From positions 83,784,958 through 83,848,957 of the forward strand of contig CP136069.1 in NCBI GenBank assembly GCA_032622095.1: a DNA stretch of 64,000 nt, given 5' to 3'. The notes beneath the pieces are model-generated. The model did no database searches. It had not been told where the DNA came from and saw only the letters and a program-made list of their open reading frames with translations. The translations under genes were made by a program, and so were the position numbers. Of the stretch, positions 11,949 to 25,200 are shown piece after piece. The DNA is from Siphonodentalium dalli (Eukaryota; Mollusca; Scaphopoda; Gadilida; Siphonodentaliidae). The first letter of the stretch is position 1, and every line of letters starts with the position of its first letter.

Positions 11949-12161
11949 ATGAATACACAGCAGGTCTAGTTGGTTTAAAAAAAATTTCTTCAGAGGAACA
12001 AAGCAAATAAAAGGTCACTTACCAAAATGTCCCCCCAAAGAAGTTGGCAGGTTTGAAGGATTTATAGGTTTCAGATCACTATACTACAAACTGTAGGAGG
12101 AATTGATTACACCAATATGATATAAAGTGCATATTCACTAAATATGTTGCACATCTTCAAT

Positions 12162-12657
12162 GTGTCGAGAAAGGGTCAATAACTCTAAAATAAAAAACAT
12201 AAAATATTTCTATGTTGAAAAATGGCAATAACTCTGCCAAAATGACCCAGGTCTGAACTCTGCACACCTGTGATTTTGACATCTGTGTAAAGTTTAAAAA
12301 AAATTTACTGGAAAATGACGGAATACAGACTCAGACAAAAGATGTGTCCCAGGATGTACAATTCTATGTCGAAAAAGAGCAATAACTCTGCCAAAATGAG
12401 TCTGACTGAACTCAAAATCGCAGGTGCAGGTTCCCATGATGGTTGACATCTGTGCCAAGTTTAAAAAAAATTTACTGTAAAATGACGAATACAGGCTCGG
12501 ACATAGGTGCGTTCCAGGATGTATGATTTTATGTCGAAAAAGGTCAATAACTCTGCCAATATGAGTCCGACCGAACTATGCCAATTTATTTTTAAAAAGT
12601 GACAGAATACAGACAAGATGTGTCCCAGGATGTACGTTTCTATGTCGAAAAAGGGCA
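12162..12657. repeat. Pearl-like core tandem repeat, duplicated copy
   Basis: Copy of 9165-9660 carried by the duplication. One substitution is visible (CTGTGTAAAG for CTGTGCAAAG near 12287). Confidence 0.7.
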
Positions 12658-13404
12658 GTGAGTAATAACACCATTATAATCAGTTATAATCAGTAAAATA
12701 TTCTTTAAATATCCTGTTGTTACATATGCATACTGCTATATGACAGAGAAGTCACTTATCCCTGGGATATAAATAGGGAGAAGTGGCACATCTTAGGGAG
12801 AATATGTCTCCCAATTCGCCCTCTAGGCTAGTCCCTGGTACTGACATGATTAAATTAGATTTTGTATGTATGATTGTGTATGTATGATTGTGTATACTGT
12901 AATCTGAAAAAAAATACATCTTTAATTATTTAATCATTAGTGAATGTTTGAATCAAACAATTGATATTATGACCTAGTCACACTTTGCAAATTTGTTCGT
13001 ATTGCTAAAAGAAATGACAAACCAAGCTGCTATGTAAAAGCCACACAAAGTAATCAAACATTTATTTCACTAATTTATATTCTTTTAAAGATAGTCTATC
13101 TCTTCCTCAGCACATTTTATATAGTTTCTGGGGTATAAAATAATTAATATGAATCAACGACACCTGTCCAAAAATGCTTCTATCAATTAATATTGATTTA
13201 TTTAGATTTTTTTCCGGTATAATACATACAACCTATAATCTTAATGGCTTATTAAATGGCAACCAATTGTTTTACAGTATTCCGGGAATTGACAACTTAT
13301 AATATAGTAAATTATTTAATAATAACAAAACAGTGTTTCAATATTAAGTGCTTTTGGAACATGCATGAACAATTGTCATGGGTCAAATAGCAAGAGTATA
13401 TTAC

Positions 13405-13647
13405 TTAACCTTTTCTTTACTGAATGGACACTCAGTTACAAATGTCTATATTGGAATGGTCTATTATTCATTTGGAGGGGTTGTGTCATATAAGCAGACA
13501 ACAAACAGGCAAACAAATAACACAGGTGCAGAAGGATTCCTATTTGTTGGTGGGAAATGTTCAGATGTTAAGTTCAACAAATGGCCAATGGCATAGATTT
13601 CTTATGGGAACTATTCATCAATGAGTATTCAGTTAAGAAAGGGTTAA
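13405..13647. mobile_element. piggyBac-like MITE with TTAA flanks (family P1)
   Basis: TTAACCTTTTCTTTACTGAA at the left is inverted at TTCAGTTAAGAAAGGGTTAA on the right. TTAA occurs on both sides (13405-13408 and 13644-13647). It is related to 54068-54326, in the opposite orientation. The reading frames inside are incidental. Confidence 0.75.
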
Positions 13648-14014
13648 GTATTGAAAGATGATTTTGCCATACACTGGGTGACAAAGCCAGTTGATTTTCA
13701 GACAGAGCAACTGGCTTTATAACCTAATGAGAGTCCAGAAATCGTCATTCAATCTGACTAAATACTCGCTGATATAGGCTCCTGCGAACATTCAAGATCG
13801 ATTTGATGTGATTTAACATAAAAGTATTAGATTCGAAATGATTGCCAAGATTTGAGAATTTTTTCTGACTGTACCATCACAGGTAACTCCTGTGACTTTC
13901 TCCAATATATTAAAGAAAATGGCCTTAATGAATTGCCATTATCATCTTGAAATAACAACACATGCACTATTTAGTAAGGTAAACACATGAGTAAACAATA
14001 TAGAGTTGTCCTGC

Positions 14015-14230
14015 CAAGCCTTGAAATAGGGTGTCTGTCATTTGCAGAATGAGGTCCCCAGAGGGTGAATTTAGTGATGCTACCCCGCATAGCGGGCTAG
14101 CATCACCAAATTACCCTCTGGGGACCTCATTTATTTGGTGATGCTAGCCCGCTATGCGGGGGTAGCATCACTAAATTCACCCTCTGGGGACCTCATTCTG
14201 CAAATGACAGACACACTATTTCAAGGCTTG
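14015..14230. mobile_element. Short hAT-like MITE with exact 8-bp TSD
   Basis: Termini CAAGCCTTGAAATAGGGTG and CACACTATTTCAAGGCTTG; TSD TGTCCTGC at 14007-14014 and 14231-14238. It consists of little more than the two palindromes joined back to back, a deletion form of the ~430-510 bp element. Confidence 0.85.
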
Positions 14231-14337
14231 TGTCCTGCCTGGTCTGATTTTCAATTTACGTTCTTCATCTGTTATCTTGTTCTGTTTTTATATTTGTCAC
14301 TGCGCAGATCGTGGCATGACGTAAATTAGAAAGTTAC

Positions 14338-15538
14338 AGGCTGCAATCGATACAATCCGGTTCCACTTTTGATGTCTGGTTCGGCATTATATCATCCGGT
14401 TCGATAGCACAAAATTCGCTGTTTTCGAATGTCTTGTTCTCTTTCTCAAGAATGGTCAAGTTACTAAATATGATTTTTTGAACATCAGTTAGAATGGTTT
14501 TTCATCATAAGAACACACCAACAATGATCATGTTGCCAGACAATTTAGTAATGGTATTAAAGGGGTACTGTACGCCATTTTCAATTTATTCCCAGTAATA
14601 ACAACAATCTAATATCGATAATATATAGAACAAGAGCATCGCTAGGGCATGGCAAAATATGCCCATTTGCCATTTCGAATTGTACTACCGCGAAATAAAA
14701 TAATAAATTGAGCTTACACAGAATATCTGATATACCCCTAATTTCAATATAATATTTGATATAATTTATGGAGCCATCAATTAAATTAAGGATTTCCGTG
14801 TACAAGACGTAATCAAATTAATTTAAAGATAGTGGAATAGGCAACGTGTGACACACATGATCTTGTAAAATTATGTTCGTATGGGGCGTAAACTCAAGCG
14901 ACTCACTGACTAGTGACTATACAGTAACTTAAGAGTATATGGGACTCGTGGGCATATAATATAACATTTATTTGATACATTTGCTGGAAAACTGTACAAA
15001 AATTACTCGACAATGACGGTTTGTATTTTCGCATTCCGGCTAATCTGCCATCCGTAACATTACTTCGTACTCAACAGACTTTCAATTAATGGAAATATGG
15101 TTACCTTATTCAACGACTCTGAGACTATAGAAACAAAATTGTAAAAATTGATGTCTCAAATTCAATTATGTGACTTAATTGCTCGAGTCATGCATATAAA
15201 TCCTATAAATATTGTGGCGTGGTAAGGTATATTACATATATCCGTAGTTTTCACCATAAAGGCTAGAAAATTCATTTGTTTTCAATATTGTTTACATTGA
15301 GAAGGGATCGCACATTTTGTGCAGTTTTATTCATATTCTTCGCCTCATTTTTTAACAAATGGGAATTACACATATCGCATGATTAACGTAGTTAACTGAT
15401 AAGTTTAATACTATCATATAGATACCAACACTTAACTAGTAATCAACAGAAAACCAACTCACCACTTCAAATTTTCTGACTACAAAACGCCGAACCAGAT
15501 ATCGAAAACGGAACAGGATTGTATCGATTGCAGCCTGT
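14338..15538. mobile_element. DNA transposon with ~58-bp TIRs and 7-9 bp TSD
   Basis: Left AGGCTGCAATCGATACAATC is inverted at GATTGTATCGATTGCAGCCT, and similarity continues inward through TCTGGTTCGGC. GAAAGTTAC flanks both sides (14329-14337, 15539-15547). The 1.2-kb interior is AT-rich with no transposase; a TTAAAGGGGTACTGTACGCC motif at about 14557 suggests a nested fragment of the family seen at 53737. Long TIRs with a ~9-bp duplication would suit a non-autonomous MULE. Confidence 0.7.
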
Positions 15539-15784
15539 GAAAGTTACTTCCTTCTAGTCAGATTTCAGTTATCAATTCAATTTTCTTGTCTAATAAGTCA
15601 AAGGGTATGATGATAATTTAATCATGTTTCTTATATTTGACTGCAAGTCTGCAACAAAAAGATTGAATTTGATTTGCTGTAAAATCTGATGCTATAATTT
15701 AACTTATTACATGTATCTGAACACTCCCTCGAAATGACTACAGAAATCCTATGTCTTCTACACTTGTATTATCAAGATACCAGT

Positions 15785-15868
15785 GACCACTCCACATGAA
15801 TAATAGACCATTCCGATGTATACTTTTAGAACTGAATGGGAGAATCCATTCAATGACAAAAGGGTTAA
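15785..15868. mobile_element. piggyBac-like MITE family P1, right-end fragment
   Basis: GAATAATAGACCATTCCGAT...GAATGGGAGAATCCATTC...AAAAGGGTTAA matches the right third of 54068-54326. Confidence 0.65.
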
Positions 15869-16084
15869 TGGAACACTGTATTCATCGATATAACTTGTCT
15901 CCCACTAATTAAAAGAGATTCATTTCATTTTCCACAAAGACATTAAAGAGACAGTCAATAACGTTGGGGAAATAAGGCCTGTTTTTTTTGTCCCCAACAC
16001 GGATCACACTATCTCTGCCTGGCTCGACAATGGGGCTTCTCTAGTGCTGGATTTGAATTGAGTTAGAATTCTAGTATGGTACCA

Positions 16085-16231
16085 TTATACATTGAGTTTC
16101 CTGAATGTTCCTGGGAGACAGTCCATTGCATCTTGTTTGTTTTTACTTGATTCAGGTACAATGTTTATGAGACCATACTTCTGCTCTTCTTCAAACTCTT
16201 TCTCACACGCAAGAATAGTGTCCATCCAGTC
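16085..16231 (-). CDS. TTPAL-like gene, terminal coding exon 7
   Basis: Acceptor TACTTCACAG|GACTGG, 48 codons then TAA. Codes DWMDTILACEKEFEEEQKYG and a 28-residue tail ending FRKLNV. The tail beyond the CRAL-TRIO fold is not conserved in the family, as expected. Confidence 0.88.
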   Translation of the reverse strand, partial: DWMDTILACEKEFEEEQKYGLINIVPESSKNKQDAMDCLPGTFRKLNV

Positions 16232-19200
16232 CTGTGAAGTAAGGTGCCAGATTATAACATTGTATTTATAACAATCATTAGATGGTGTGTGAACTCCAAG
16301 ATAAAAAAAACCTCATGCATCATGCACGGCTTATTTTCCTCATGAAAAACATACTTGAAACAATATTTTACACATATTATATCAATGATATCATTAAAAC
16401 CAACACACAGAGCAGCCAAATTTAATGTAGCATGTTAGAGGTACTCAATCCGATCAGATGGTCCTCATATCATCAAGATACAACAACAACATTTCTTCAA
16501 AATACACTTTAGTTATCAGAATTGATTAATTGCAACAAAATAATGATAATCACTGTCAATAATGGTATCAAATTTCCCAAAACGTGTTATTTATCAACAT
16601 TTTGTTCCAACGAAATATGGCCACATTACACTTAAGTAATACAAAATTTGGATGCAATACCACTTTATTTTATAGTTATCCATCTTCATCTGCAATTTTG
16701 TCTGAGTCTGTCTGTTTAACAATCTCAAGCATTAACAAACTTCAAAAATCGATATCTGATAACTCTTGAGTTTTGATGTGTGGTTCATCGACTCGAATCA
16801 AATATTGTTTACCCCGAAGCCAAAGAAATAGTAATTTAGGAGTGTTAATTCGGATAATGCATCTTTAATGAAAAGCTGCATAGTGCGAATTACAATAAAA
16901 AACTAGTGGGCTAGGATCACCAAATTCACCCTCTGGGGGACCTCATTCTGCAAATAACAGACACCTTAAACTCAAGGATTCAACGAGTCCGAATCAGGCT
17001 CACAACAGGGACCAGCCTAGAGCTGGTTTTCATGGTGAAGTGACTTCACAGAAATAAGACAAAGTGGACATTGTCGACAAAGTCGATCACTATGGTTGTT
17101 GCTACACACAACAAAGAAAGAAGTGAAATGTAAATTAAAATTATAATTTGAATGGCTGAGATATGAATTCATTGGAAAATAACTGTAACTAGAGGTGGGG
17201 ACTAAGGATTAAAATCTCCAGAGGGAGAAGTCACTTCTCCGTGTTTTCAACCCCTAGCTTGGGCTCTGCTCTGGATATAAGCTATTTTGAATACAGATTG
17301 AATGTATACATGTATTACCTTATTTGAGTATGCAGGAAGTTCTCCTCCATAGTCACTTGGCAAGTTTTTCTTGTCAATAAATTCATGCAGTCCTTCCACA
17401 TTATACCCATGGAAATTCAGCTGAAATATGGTGCAAATAAGAAATATGACATTTTTGGTTTTCAATCTAAGTTAATTTTATAATACTCCACCAAATAAGA
17501 AGATAATGTTCAGCGAAAAGACAAAAATAACAAGAGGTTTATATAATAGGAAGGAATTGATAAACAAACCCGATTCTACAAGACTGTATTAAATACAGTA
17601 ATGCCATAAATAATTGACTCCTTAACCACAGAAGAATTATGGGTAATTTTTCAGGATTTAGTCGAAAATATGGCTTGTTGCCATTCACCGAAAAGCTCTC
17701 AAGGGCATTACTGTAGGAAATATTGCAATGTTCATGATTCATCTTAAACTCTACTCAAACATAGAATAAATAAAAGGTCAGCCGACCACAGTGTCCCCCG
17801 AAAACGTGGCAAGTCGACGCCGCTTTATTAAAGAAATTAAAAAAAATGTTGAAATGTTCTAAGTCGGAAGGGTTAATAATTCCGTAAAGAAATATTTTTT
17901 CCATCATCTATATACATGTTGCACATCTCCATTATGTGGGTAACAATACTCTGAAGTTTCAAATATCTACGATCAAAACTGTAGGAGGAGTTGATTACAC
18001 CATGAAGGTACCCTCATACAGAAAATTATAAAAAATGTTTTTCAAAGTCGAAAGGCCCATAACTCTGGGAAAAATCATTGGATCAAACTCAAATTCGAAC
18101 TTGACCTGTATTTTGATATGAATGACCCACAAAAAAACAGGATTTCCAATTAAACAATCCAAACTTGAGTTATCACCCGGAAACCAAAGAAAAAACAAGA
18201 AAATTGAATTTTCTAAGTCGAAAAAAGTCCATAACTCTAGGAAAAATCTTCGGATCACACTCAAATTCGAACTCAACCTGTATCTTGATATGACTGATCG
18301 ACATAAAAACAGTATTTGCAATTAAATGATCAAAACTTGAAATAACATCCGGAAACCGAAAAAGTGAGAAATTTTCTAAGTAAAAAAACAGTTGAAAAAA
18401 GGGAAATAACTCCATAAAAGAACATCGGATCAAACCCAGAATTGCAGAGAACCTGTGTTCATGGTTGAGACACCTACGTACCAAGTTTCAATCAAATCGG
18501 ATGATCATTATTGGAGTTATAGCTCGGGACGGACTGACAGACAGATGCATGGACGGACGGACGCGGCTGATTACAATAGTCCCCCAAAAATAACTTTTCG
18601 GGGGACAATAAGTGGGCATCACAAATATAAATTATTCTCTGACAGGCTATTGTACTTTCGCCACAATGCACTTTCAGGTTTTACCTTTTGTGATATACAT
18701 CAATCTACAGATTGAATGTTTGTCATGTCTGATTCAGTGAGCTATGCATTTGTGGCAGCACAGTTTTAAGAAAACTTAAAACTTAGAATTAGGCCATGCA
18801 AATTGTTTTGATATGATTCAGAATCTTTCCTCTGACTTGAATCAATTCAGAATTGACTGTCCTGATTCAAATTTAACAAGCAGTCGCAAGACGACGGTAT
18901 CTCCCACCGAATTGTGCAGTTGGGGAAGTGCATTCTCAATAATGTTTGCATTCTCAGTATGCGCTAAACAAGAGGTGGGATTTTGTCAAAAAGCCTGGCT
19001 TGCGAACTCATTTTAGGTACTGACATTTGTGGAAACTAGCCATGTGACGTTGTCTATTTGCACCAAAAATAATAAACCAAGTCCAATAACTCTGCTGAAA
19101 ATATCTGGCCAGACCTGGTTTGCGAACTCGTTCTAGATACTGGTCATGTGAACTCATATACCAAAAATCTTTTAAATCCGTTAACATTTGTGGAAATGAG

Positions 19201-22200
19201 CCCTGTGACGTCATCCATTTGCACACAAAAAAATACACAAAGTCCAATAAGTCCGTTTAAAATATCCGGCCGGACCTGGTTTGCGAACTCGTTCTAGATA
19301 CTGGTCAAGTGAACTCATATACCAAATATCTTTGAAATCCGTTGAGATTTGTGGAAATGAGCCCTGTGACGTCGTCTATTTGCTATTTGGTAAATTCGAC
19401 AAAAATAATAAACAAAGTCCAATAACTCTGGTAAAAATATCCGGCCAGAACTGGCTTGCGATTTCATTCTAGGTAATGGTCAGGTGAACACATATACCAA
19501 ATATCTTTGAAATCCGTTAACATTTGTGGAAATGAGCCCTGTGACGTCGTCTATTTGCTATTTGGTAAATTCAACAAAAATAAAAAACAAAGTCCAATAA
19601 CTCTGGTAAAAATATCTGGCCAGACCTGGCTTGCGAAATTATTCTAGGTAATGGTCAGGTGAACTCATATACCATAAATCTTTGAAATCCATTTACATTT
19701 GTTCAAGTTATGACTCTTACAAATTCGGGACGGACGGACGGTACGACGGACAGATGGACGGACGGACGGCTCGACGGAACCCATTACTATATCCCCCGCA
19801 AATTTTAAATTTGGCGGGGGATAATAAAATTGTTGCCATCAAGTGCTTTCCTATGACGCTATGTACAGACTCAATGAACAGACTTCTGATACTAAGGTAA
19901 GGGAGTGACAGCACACACAGGTAACAAATGATCTATAAATAGACCACCCAATATCTGAAAGAATGACTAAGTCCACTGCAGTGATCGAGTAATTGTAGTC
20001 ACATGGAAATTACATATAACTGATTACGGCAGTTTCAGTATATGGTAGGAGGCTGACAAGGTTTTTCGAATGTGAAAGTTTGGAGGCACATATAAATTCA
20101 TTGCTCATTGCAATCACATCTGTCAGTAATGATCTGAATGAATATACTGTTCCATACCAAGCAACTGACCAACAACACAGTGTCTAAATGATAATCTACT
20201 CACCCTAGATACTAATTTCTCCTTCATAAATGGCTTAACGATGCTAAAAACAACATCAAAGAACATAGGCTCATTAAGATAATGGATTCCCTTGAATCTT
20301 CCAGGAAAACAGTCCTGAAAATAAAAAAATTCATGAAGATAAAAGATGGTACTGTTGTCCCTCCTAACCCTTTCATGATGGGAGCTGCGCTGGTGCAGCA
20401 TTAAATATCCTGTGCCAGTGCATTCTCTTATATATGAGTCTCCCATAGGGAGCCTCACATATATAAGAGAATGCACTAGCTTACAAGGTCAAGATAAATA
20501 TTGTTAGGCCAATGTATTCTCTTATATATGCGAGACTCACACATATAAAAGAATGCATTGGTACAGGTTTTTCGCAAAATTTCAGGAAACTCCAGTCATG
20601 AAAGAGTTAAATACATCCAAGGCAATAATCTTAAAAGAAAATAGAGTGTAGCAACAAGTGGAAGTGATAACAACATCAGTGTTGGAAATTGCAACATTCA
20701 ATTATGAGAGTGTCCTATTCTTTGTTCTAATTCAGCAGCAGACACAAAAATTGACATGCCACTCACGATGTAGTCTGCATGTTCCTGAATAGTTGTGTAG
20801 TCATGGAGTCATTTAATTCAATTACTTTTGGACCCCACACCTGCCAGAAAATTGTCTTCGGCTAATTTTTTTACACTGGCCATTTTTTAATTTGTTTGGA
20901 CTTTTTTTTTATATTTTAGCCAAATTGAAAAACCAAAATATATCATGATTGAGAAAACTGAAATCAAAAATAATTTTAAAATATTGAAAGGAAGAGAAAT
21001 ATGAAAGTGTCAATGATACTGTAACTCAGGAACTTATTTTTTGGCTGAGAAATGAATAGAGTGAGAAAGAAGAAGGAAAGTAAACTAGAGGTCACCTAGG
21101 GGTGAACTGTAGGGGTGAACCAAAGGATTTAGTCATAGAAAGAGTATATTCAAAGATGGCCCCCGGCGGCCATGTTTTTTAACGAATTTTGGTCAAAATA
21201 GGAGGCTCCCAACTAGACGTCACCCATGTTTTTCATCGAAAATTGAGGCTGTGCCGATGGATTCAAATTTGAAACAATATGACTGCTGGTGGCCATGTTT
21301 TTCAACAAATTTTTGTCAAGATACGAGACTCCCATCTAGAGGTCACCCTGAAGATATATATTAAGTTTGGTGACGATCAGATGAGAGATGTGGCATGTAG
21401 GGTGTGCCGAAAGATTTAGTCATACAAAGATTAAATTCCAAGATGACCGCTAGTGGCCATGTTTTTCAGAAATTTTCGGTCGAAATATGAGAATTCCCAT
21501 CTATAGGTCACCCTGAAGCTACCTATGAAATTTGGTGAAGATTGGATGAGGAATGCGGCCTGTAGGGTGGCCGAAGGAAATTGTTGACGGATGTCCGGTT
21601 GGACGCACGGACGACAGACGCCAACCCATGGCAATAGCTAAAACTTTACTTCGTAATGTTGATTGTTGAGCTTAACCCTTTCAGTGCCAGGGACCGATCT
21701 CATCGGCCCTAATTTACGGTCTGTAAAATCGGCCCTAAAAAAAGAAAAGAAAAAAAAATTGTTTGTTTTTTAGATTTTTTTTTTTTTGGGGTTGAATTTT
21801 GTTTGGGTATGCTTAAGCATTGATGCTTAAGCATGCTATAGCGAATTTAAAAACAAACGGGATAAAAACTTAGGGGCATGTTACAACTCAAAACTATCAC
21901 CAAGTATTCATAGTAATAATTTTGATGCCCATGAAAAACGTAAGATTCCTTGGCACTAAACCTACAAAATAAGTCTGTTAAAGAGTATAAGAAAAAATTA
22001 TTAAAATTGTAAAAAATTGTAAAACATAATAACAAATGATGAAAAATTGTTAGGCCAATGCATTCTCTTATATATGCGAGGCGACCTATGGTCGACTCGC
22101 ATATATAAGAGAATGCATTGGCACAGGGTATATGGGTTGATACAAAAATCAGACCTGGCACTGAAAGGGCCACTTCATTTTCGAGTTACCGATTATTTTT

Positions 22201-25200
22201 TTTAGAGTGACTTGATATACAGTTTTAATAACAATCTATGCCATAAAATATGATCAAAATACTATAATTCATCACTATTTGAAACATCTGTGTCTCAGAA
22301 GATGCCCACAGAGAAATAGACAAGACAGTCAATGACTGTGGGGTCGCTCACCAGACTGCAAAGACTGATAAGACTGGGACTGTGGAGACCAAAACAGTCA
22401 GCACTTTTCATAATCACTTTAAAAGAAGTAGATTTAAACAGGATATGTGGCTAGAGAGACTGTAAGTATGTAGATTGGTGAAAATCCACCTTGAAATTGC
22501 CAACTGTACACTACTGATCACCCCCCATTTAAAAACAAATCTGAATTGCAGTCAAGGAAGAACATTCCATTCTATATAAGCCAAATAGTTCTTGCAAAAC
22601 ATATTTTAAGAATTACTATGCAGTGAAATAGTTAAGTCTCTGGCTCTGCCCTTATTTGACTTTGTGATCCCATTTTCACAAATCTGATAAGGATAAGATT
22701 TAAGTTCCCCAGTTGAAGTTGGTGATATTCACCCATTGGGCACCTCATTTATGAATTTTATCTTCTGCAAGTTAGGGGATATAGAAACTTCCTAGAAGGG
22801 AAATTTAACTAACAACAATGTAAATTTGATACTGTAGATACTTCCCAGAAGATGAGGCCTAAGCAGAATGAGGTCTCCAGAAGGTGAATTTGGTTATGCT
22901 AGCCCGCTGTGTGGGATAGCATCACAAAAAGCGTGTATGTTCCTACATTGTGCATGCCTGGCCTCAAGCAACACAATGTATTATACAATCAAGCCTTGAA
23001 ATAGTGTGAAAGTGTGTCAGTCATTTGCAGAATGAGGTCCCCAGAGGGTGAATTTAGTGATGCTATCCCGCACAGCGGGCTAGCATCACTAAATTCACCC
23101 TCTGGGGACCTCATTCTGCTAGGGCCCCCAACTGCTATGGCAGACCTAGGATAAGATTGAAGTTCCCCAGTTGAAGTTGGTGATGTTCACCCATTGGGCA
23201 CCTCAATTAGGAATTTATCTTCTGCAAATTAGGGGATATAGAAACTTCCTAGAAGGGAAATGTAACTAACAACAATGTTAATTTGATACTATAGATACTT
23301 CCCAGAAGATGAGGCCTAAGCAGAATGAGGTCTCCAGAGGGTGAATTTGGTGATGCTAGGCCGCTGTGTGGGATAGCATCACTAAATTCACCCTCTGGGG
23401 ACCTCATTCTGCAAATGACATTAGTCCTGATATGAACAATACATGAGAGATTGGGAATTAATGACATCTAGCAAATCTGCAGGAATGTTTATAAACATAT
23501 CAAGATTGACATGATTGTGTCGGCATACCCAGCATATATACAGTTACAGCCAAAGTAAATGCTTCTTATTAATGATTCTGTCAAGAATTTGAGTAAATTT
23601 TATTTTTGAGACCAGGCCAGGGTGGCAGAAGCAGTGCACTTGAATGAAGGGCCAGGGGCCACAACCTACAGAAATGTAATGGCATTAGTTTTTCAATTAT
23701 CAAAAAATGTTAAACAATATATATATATATTAAATTGACCATGGAGTTAAATACACTTTTTTTTTTTTTTTTTTAAATATTCTAATAAAAAAAAACAATT
23801 CCACAGTTTTTTTTAAATATTCTTTTATTTTTTAATATATCATTTCTTTTCTATTCTTTTCTTTTTTGGTTAAAGAGTTTAATCTGAATTTTTTTTTTCT
23901 GAGTTATGTCCCTGGCCCCACCCACATTTGACCCAGTGACCTCATTTGAACAAATCTGAACCCCAGTCAACCAATGATCCTTCATACCAAATATGAACCC
24001 ATTTGGCCTGATGGTATTCGAGAAGAAGATGTTTAAAAGAATTACTATGGAGGGAAAGAGTTATGGCCCTGGTTTCTCAACTAACCAACCTGGTGACCTC
24101 ATTTGAACAAATCTGGATGTGAGTCACCTAGGGAACATCCACACCAAATATGAACCCATTAGGCCTTATGGTTCTGGAAAAGAAGTCGTTATAAGAATTA
24201 CTATGAAGGAATAGAGTTGTGGCCCTGCTTTCGCAACTATTTGACCCAGTGACCTCATTTGAACAAATCTGAATGAGAGTCACCTAGGGAACATCCACAC
24301 CAAATATGAACCAATTCGGTCCAATGGAACTTTAGAAGAAGATGTTCAAAGAATTGTTGACGGACGGATGGACGGATGGACGGATGGACGGAAGGACGGA
24401 TGGACGGACGAGGAATGCAACAGAATTCAAATGTTTTCAATGCAAGGGGAAGAACTCTATCTTTAATATAGTGTTATTCCCCCTGCATTGAAAATAATAC
24501 TGATTTTTTACTTCAATCTTGATGACAAAACGCGTTGGCAACTCAACAAAAACAGTTTATTACACCGGATAAGTTGATAATACAATGTTTTGGAGCTTCC
24601 TCTTTCAAATGGTATATAATATGGCATATATTTTATATAATGTAATCTGGGGGTTCGAAAATTAAGTGGGCCTTTAAAATGATCCGGCTGTAGGGTATGC
24701 CGATGGATTCAAATTTAAAATCCAAGATAGCTGCTGCCGGCCATGTCTTTCATCAAAACTTTTTTTATAGCTCCCATCTATAGGTCATCCTGAAGCTACA
24801 TATGAAGTTTGGTGAAGATCGGATGAGGGATGTGGCCTGTAGGGCATGCCGAATGAAATTGATGATGGATGGATAGATGGACGACAGATCAAACTTTACT
24901 TGTGCACACCCAAAAACAATATAACTGAAAAATTTTGAACTAAGAAAATTGACACTTCACAAATGCACCAATGAGATTGGCAAATCAGTAAAATACCGGT
25001 AGGTCTAGTATGCTGTACCAACATAAATGTGCACAGACTTACTTATTGTATGGTGTGATGTTACAGTGTAATCATAAAACAGTAAGACTAAGAAAAAATG
25101 CTGTCATATAGCAGCTAATAATCATTGTTTTGATAAGTAAGCTTCGCAGTGGTAAATTGCCTCCGTAGGCTTGAAACTTTTTGGCCAAAGAATAATGTAA

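Larger units (their letters stand above)
10050..13046. repeat. 2997-bp tandem segmental duplication, copy 2
   Basis: Direct repeat of 7053-10049, head to tail with no spacer. It leaves copy-1 identity at 13047, where AAGTAATCAAAC follows instead of a third copy. Near-identity points to a very recent event or an assembly or haplotype artefact. Confidence 0.95.

Noticed and set aside
17995-18484. Long overlapping frames (108 and 103 residues)
   Set aside because: They lie in pearl-like tandem cores, and both strands are open because the cores repeat. No codon pattern beyond the repeat.
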